NCBI GenBank assembly: GCA_039105265.1
Contig: JAPFFF010000042.1
Span: 124,001 to 188,000, forward strand
Origin: Tritrichomonas musculus
Taxonomy: Eukaryota; Parabasalia; Tritrichomonadida; Tritrichomonadidae
DNA length: 64,000 nt
Direction: 5' to 3'
Within the stretch, counting starts at the first letter, position 1. Every line of letters begins with the position of its first letter. Shown in pieces: positions 62,232-64,000 of the stretch. Made by a program: the position numbers and the translations under genes. The notes beneath the pieces were generated by a model. It was not told where the DNA came from and searched no databases. It was given only the letters and a program-made list of their open reading frames with translations.

Positions 62232-63089
62232 ATGTCTAAACAAATAATGAAAGAAGTGGAATCCTTAATCCAAAAGACAATGAAGAAGAACCAGAAAGAG
62301 ATAGAGGGAGCATTGATGAAGCCATTACATCCTTCCTATCCTTTTAGTACGAATGGAATTTATTTTCTTATTGGTAAACCAGGTGCAGGTAAGAGTTATT
62401 GGTTGTGGAAACACATACTAATTACTGAACGTCTATTTAAGCATCCGTACTATCAAAAAATAATATTTTGCTCAAGTTCTGGAAAAGCAGACAAAACGGC
62501 TGAGGCAATGAGTAAAGAGGTAAAGACACCAATAGTATATCTTAATGAAGCCCAATTGATGGATTACCTAAAGAAACACCTCAAAAGAAAAATAAAATAT
62601 TATGCAATGGTTAAACATGTATTATCAAAAATGAAGGAAACAAATGAAGAAATGCAGAGACTTATAAACAAGCACTCCCTCCAAGAAATAGATGATAGAA
62701 TAGTATATATAGCCAATAAGTTAGTAAAATATCAAACCTCTTCTTACCCATATAACACACTAATAATATTGGATGACTGTGCAGGAAGCGATTTGTTAAC
62801 ACATAATAATACAGAATTCCTTAGACTATTAACCAAGACAAGACATTATAATATTACCTGCATCATGGCTATTCAGACAATCAGATTCGTACACATAAAT
62901 GCAAAAAGATTGGCCACGGATATCATATGCTATAGTGGATACTCAGAAGAAGATTTTACTTCCTTGCTTCAACAAACAAATAACAACCTTAATATCAAGA
63001 AGACGGTAAAAGAATATTTACAGCATAGAGATCTTCATTCAAAATTTATTATGAACATAACCGCCAATAAATATTACTTTGAAAAGTAG
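62232..63089 (+). CDS. FtsK/HerA-type genome-packaging ATPase, B/E lineage
   Basis: 285 residues. Walker A is GKPGAGKS, Walker B TLIILDDCAGSDLL, and the sensor block is LTKTRHYNITCIMAIQTIRF. Almost the whole protein aligns with the element B ATPase, including HPYYQKIIFCSSSGK and YSGYSEEDFTSLLQQTNN. It starts in AATAAATG, ten bases after the integrase stop. Confidence 0.92.
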   Translation: MSKQIMKEVESLIQKTMKKNQKEIEGALMKPLHPSYPFSTNGIYFLIGKPGAGKSYWLWKHILITERLFKHPYYQKIIFCSSSGKADKTAEAMSKEVKTPIVYLNEAQLMDYLKKHLKRKIKYYAMVKHVLSKMKETNEEMQRLINKHSLQEIDDRIVYIANKLVKYQTSSYPYNTLIILDDCAGSDLLTHNNTEFLRLLTKTRHYNITCIMAIQTIRFVHINAKRLATDIICYSGYSEEDFTSLLQQTNNNLNIKKTVKEYLQHRDLHSKFIMNITANKYYFEK

Positions 63090-63106
63090 TTTTATTTGTA
63101 AATTAA

Positions 63107-63637
63107 ATGCCTTCAGGAACAATCGATTCTGGAAAATATATTCAATCGACTACACCAGATTCTGGTGGTAGTACTTTTGGGAAATTTATAAATAATGCAT
63201 GGAATTCTGTAAAATCTGGTGTTGGGAAAGTAAGTAAATTCATTGGTGATAGTGCAGTTGGGAAAGCTGGCAAGTGGGTTTGGAAGAATAAGATACCGGT
63301 ACTAAATACCGTAGGAGGAGCAACACAAGCTTTTGGAACAATAACAGGTAACCCAGCAGCAATAGGTATAGGTAAAGGATTGACAACAATAGCAAGTGGA
63401 ATAAGAGAAGGAGAAGTAAAAGCAGCATTAGAAAAGAATATAGCAGAAAGACAACCTAATCCGTTAGGTAGTAATGTAATGTATGCAGATTTTCCACGCA
63501 TTCATTATTCGAGAAAGCCAGCTGCCTATAAAATATATCAAGGTAGGAATAAATACGTGGACGAAGCAGAAGCACATATAGCAAGATTGAATAAAAGAAA
63601 GAGAAAGAAATCAAGAAAAACAAAGAAAACTCAATAA
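63107..63637 (+). CDS. Small glycine-rich virion-type protein
   Basis: 176 residues. The N-terminus (SGKYIQSTTPDSGGSTFGKF) leads to apolar Gly/Ala-rich stretches (GDSAVGKAGKWVWKNKIPVL, TITGNPAAIGIGKGLTTIAS) and a very basic end (LNKRKRKKSRKTKKTQ). Its position after the ATPase is the same as that of 25293-25748 in element B. The basic tail could bind DNA, like adenovirus core or pVI-type proteins. This is inference. Confidence 0.6.
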   Translation: MPSGTIDSGKYIQSTTPDSGGSTFGKFINNAWNSVKSGVGKVSKFIGDSAVGKAGKWVWKNKIPVLNTVGGATQAFGTITGNPAAIGIGKGLTTIASGIREGEVKAALEKNIAERQPNPLGSNVMYADFPRIHYSRKPAAYKIYQGRNKYVDEAEAHIARLNKRKRKKSRKTKKTQ

Positions 63638-63668
63638 AACTCAATAAAATGATTTTTTTATCAATTAA

Positions 63669-64000
63669 ATGTCTAAGCATTTGACAGGATCTAAAAGATT
63701 ACAAGTAATACAGAACTGGCTTAATGGTCGTGAGGACCCTGATTGGGATGTGCTTCCTACCAAAAAAGAAAACAAATATATAGTAAAAAGAAGAGAGCAA
63801 CCATTAACAAAACCACCACCTGAACCATTAACTAAAACAGAAACGATTGAAGAAAAAGTTGTTGGTCAGAATTCCGACCCACCTGAGGAACCGGTAAAAG
63901 AAATACCAAAACCCAAAAAAACAATAATAGAAGAACAACCAAAACAAGTATATGATCCAACAATAAATATAGAAATACTAAATCAATTAAAGCTATTAGG
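63669..64000 (+). CDS. K/E/P-rich protein, partial (runs off window)
   Basis: 111 codons are visible from ATG 63669 (ATTAAATG). The start MSKHLTGSKRLQVIQNWLNG then REDPDWDVLPTKKENKYIV matches the element B protein at 25798 nearly residue for residue; a Pro/Glu/Lys-rich region follows and then YDPTINIEILNQLKLLG, the counterpart of YDPTVNEEILKQLKSLG. It is cut by the window end. Confidence 0.7.
   Translation, partial: MSKHLTGSKRLQVIQNWLNGREDPDWDVLPTKKENKYIVKRREQPLTKPPPEPLTKTETIEEKVVGQNSDPPEEPVKEIPKPKKTIIEEQPKQVYDPTINIEILNQLKLL

Larger units (their letters stand above)
59874..64000. mobile_element. Polinton/Maverick element E (left part missing, runs off window)
   Basis: Gene order is minor-capsid candidate, integrase, packaging ATPase, glycine-rich protein and K/E/P-rich protein, the same as in element B from 22271 on. 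No terminal repeat, protease or HNH gene precedes it, so the left part is absent. About two breaks are visible in the first gene; the rest in the window reads openly. Sequence difference from B is large, so it is a separate copy of the same lineage and not a recent duplicate. Confidence 0.85.

Noticed and set aside
1-64000. Ciliate host with reassigned stop codons, as for Tlr elements
   Set aside because: TAA, TAG and TGA all end conserved proteins at matching places, so the standard code applies.

Overview
The window is a stretch of AT-rich eukaryotic (protist) DNA made almost entirely of Polinton/Maverick elements, the large self-synthesising DNA elements related to viruses. Long intronless genes end in TAA, TAG and TGA, so the standard code is used. 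The Polinton density, the A+T richness and a BspA-like (DUF285) leucine-rich segment in one fibre protein suggest a trichomonad such as Trichomonas or a relative. That host call is inference. Ordinary host sequence is confined to an AT-rich kilobase at about 18.3-19.3 kb, a dispersed repeat at 42.15-42.44 kb that resumes at 59.40 kb, and a short stretch with a tRNA-like remnant at about 59.5-59.6 kb.

Five elements can be told apart. Element A (1 to about 14.28 kb, left end outside the window) has the tail of a protein-primed DNA polymerase B, an integrase, a packaging ATPase, a major capsid protein, a small minor-capsid-like protein and a 1509-residue fibre. Element C (about 14.34-18.31 kb) is a G+C-richer fragment of another lineage ending in a partial integrase. 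Element B (19302-42145, 22.8 kb) has matching terminal inverted repeats (TIRs) and looks whole. It carries an HNH endonuclease, an adenovirus-type cysteine protease, two minor-capsid candidates, integrase, ATPase, major capsid protein, a bZIP/AT-hook-like protein, a coiled-coil protein, polymerase B with an OTU-like front domain, and a 1669-residue fibre. Element D (42446-59399, 17.0 kb) has 339-bp TIRs and a 5-bp target duplication inside the dispersed repeat. It looks young and nearly whole. Element E (about 59.87 kb to the window end) lacks its left part and is a relative of B.

The elements fall into two main structural toolkits. A and D share one set: ATPase with GKQxxGKT, a Ca-loop protein, a 119-residue protein and a short glycine-rich basic protein. 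B and E share another: ATPase with GKPGAGKS, a 333-residue minor-capsid type and a K/E/P-rich protein. Element C matches the first set in its Ca-loop and minor-capsid-like proteins, but its integrase is distinct. In each case integrase and polymerase would copy and insert the element, while ATPase, capsid proteins, protease and fibre would build a particle.

Signals that look least described are: a recurrent TTATTTTT...TAAATG start context reminiscent of poxvirus late promoters; repeated [KR]xTQT / GVQTE-like dynein-light-chain (LC8) motifs in four proteins of element B; an OTU-like domain at the front of both polymerases; giant modular fibres with a BspA-like domain, Trp-rich WDxxxxEW repeats and GC-rich in-frame inserts; and free-standing homing-type endonucleases.
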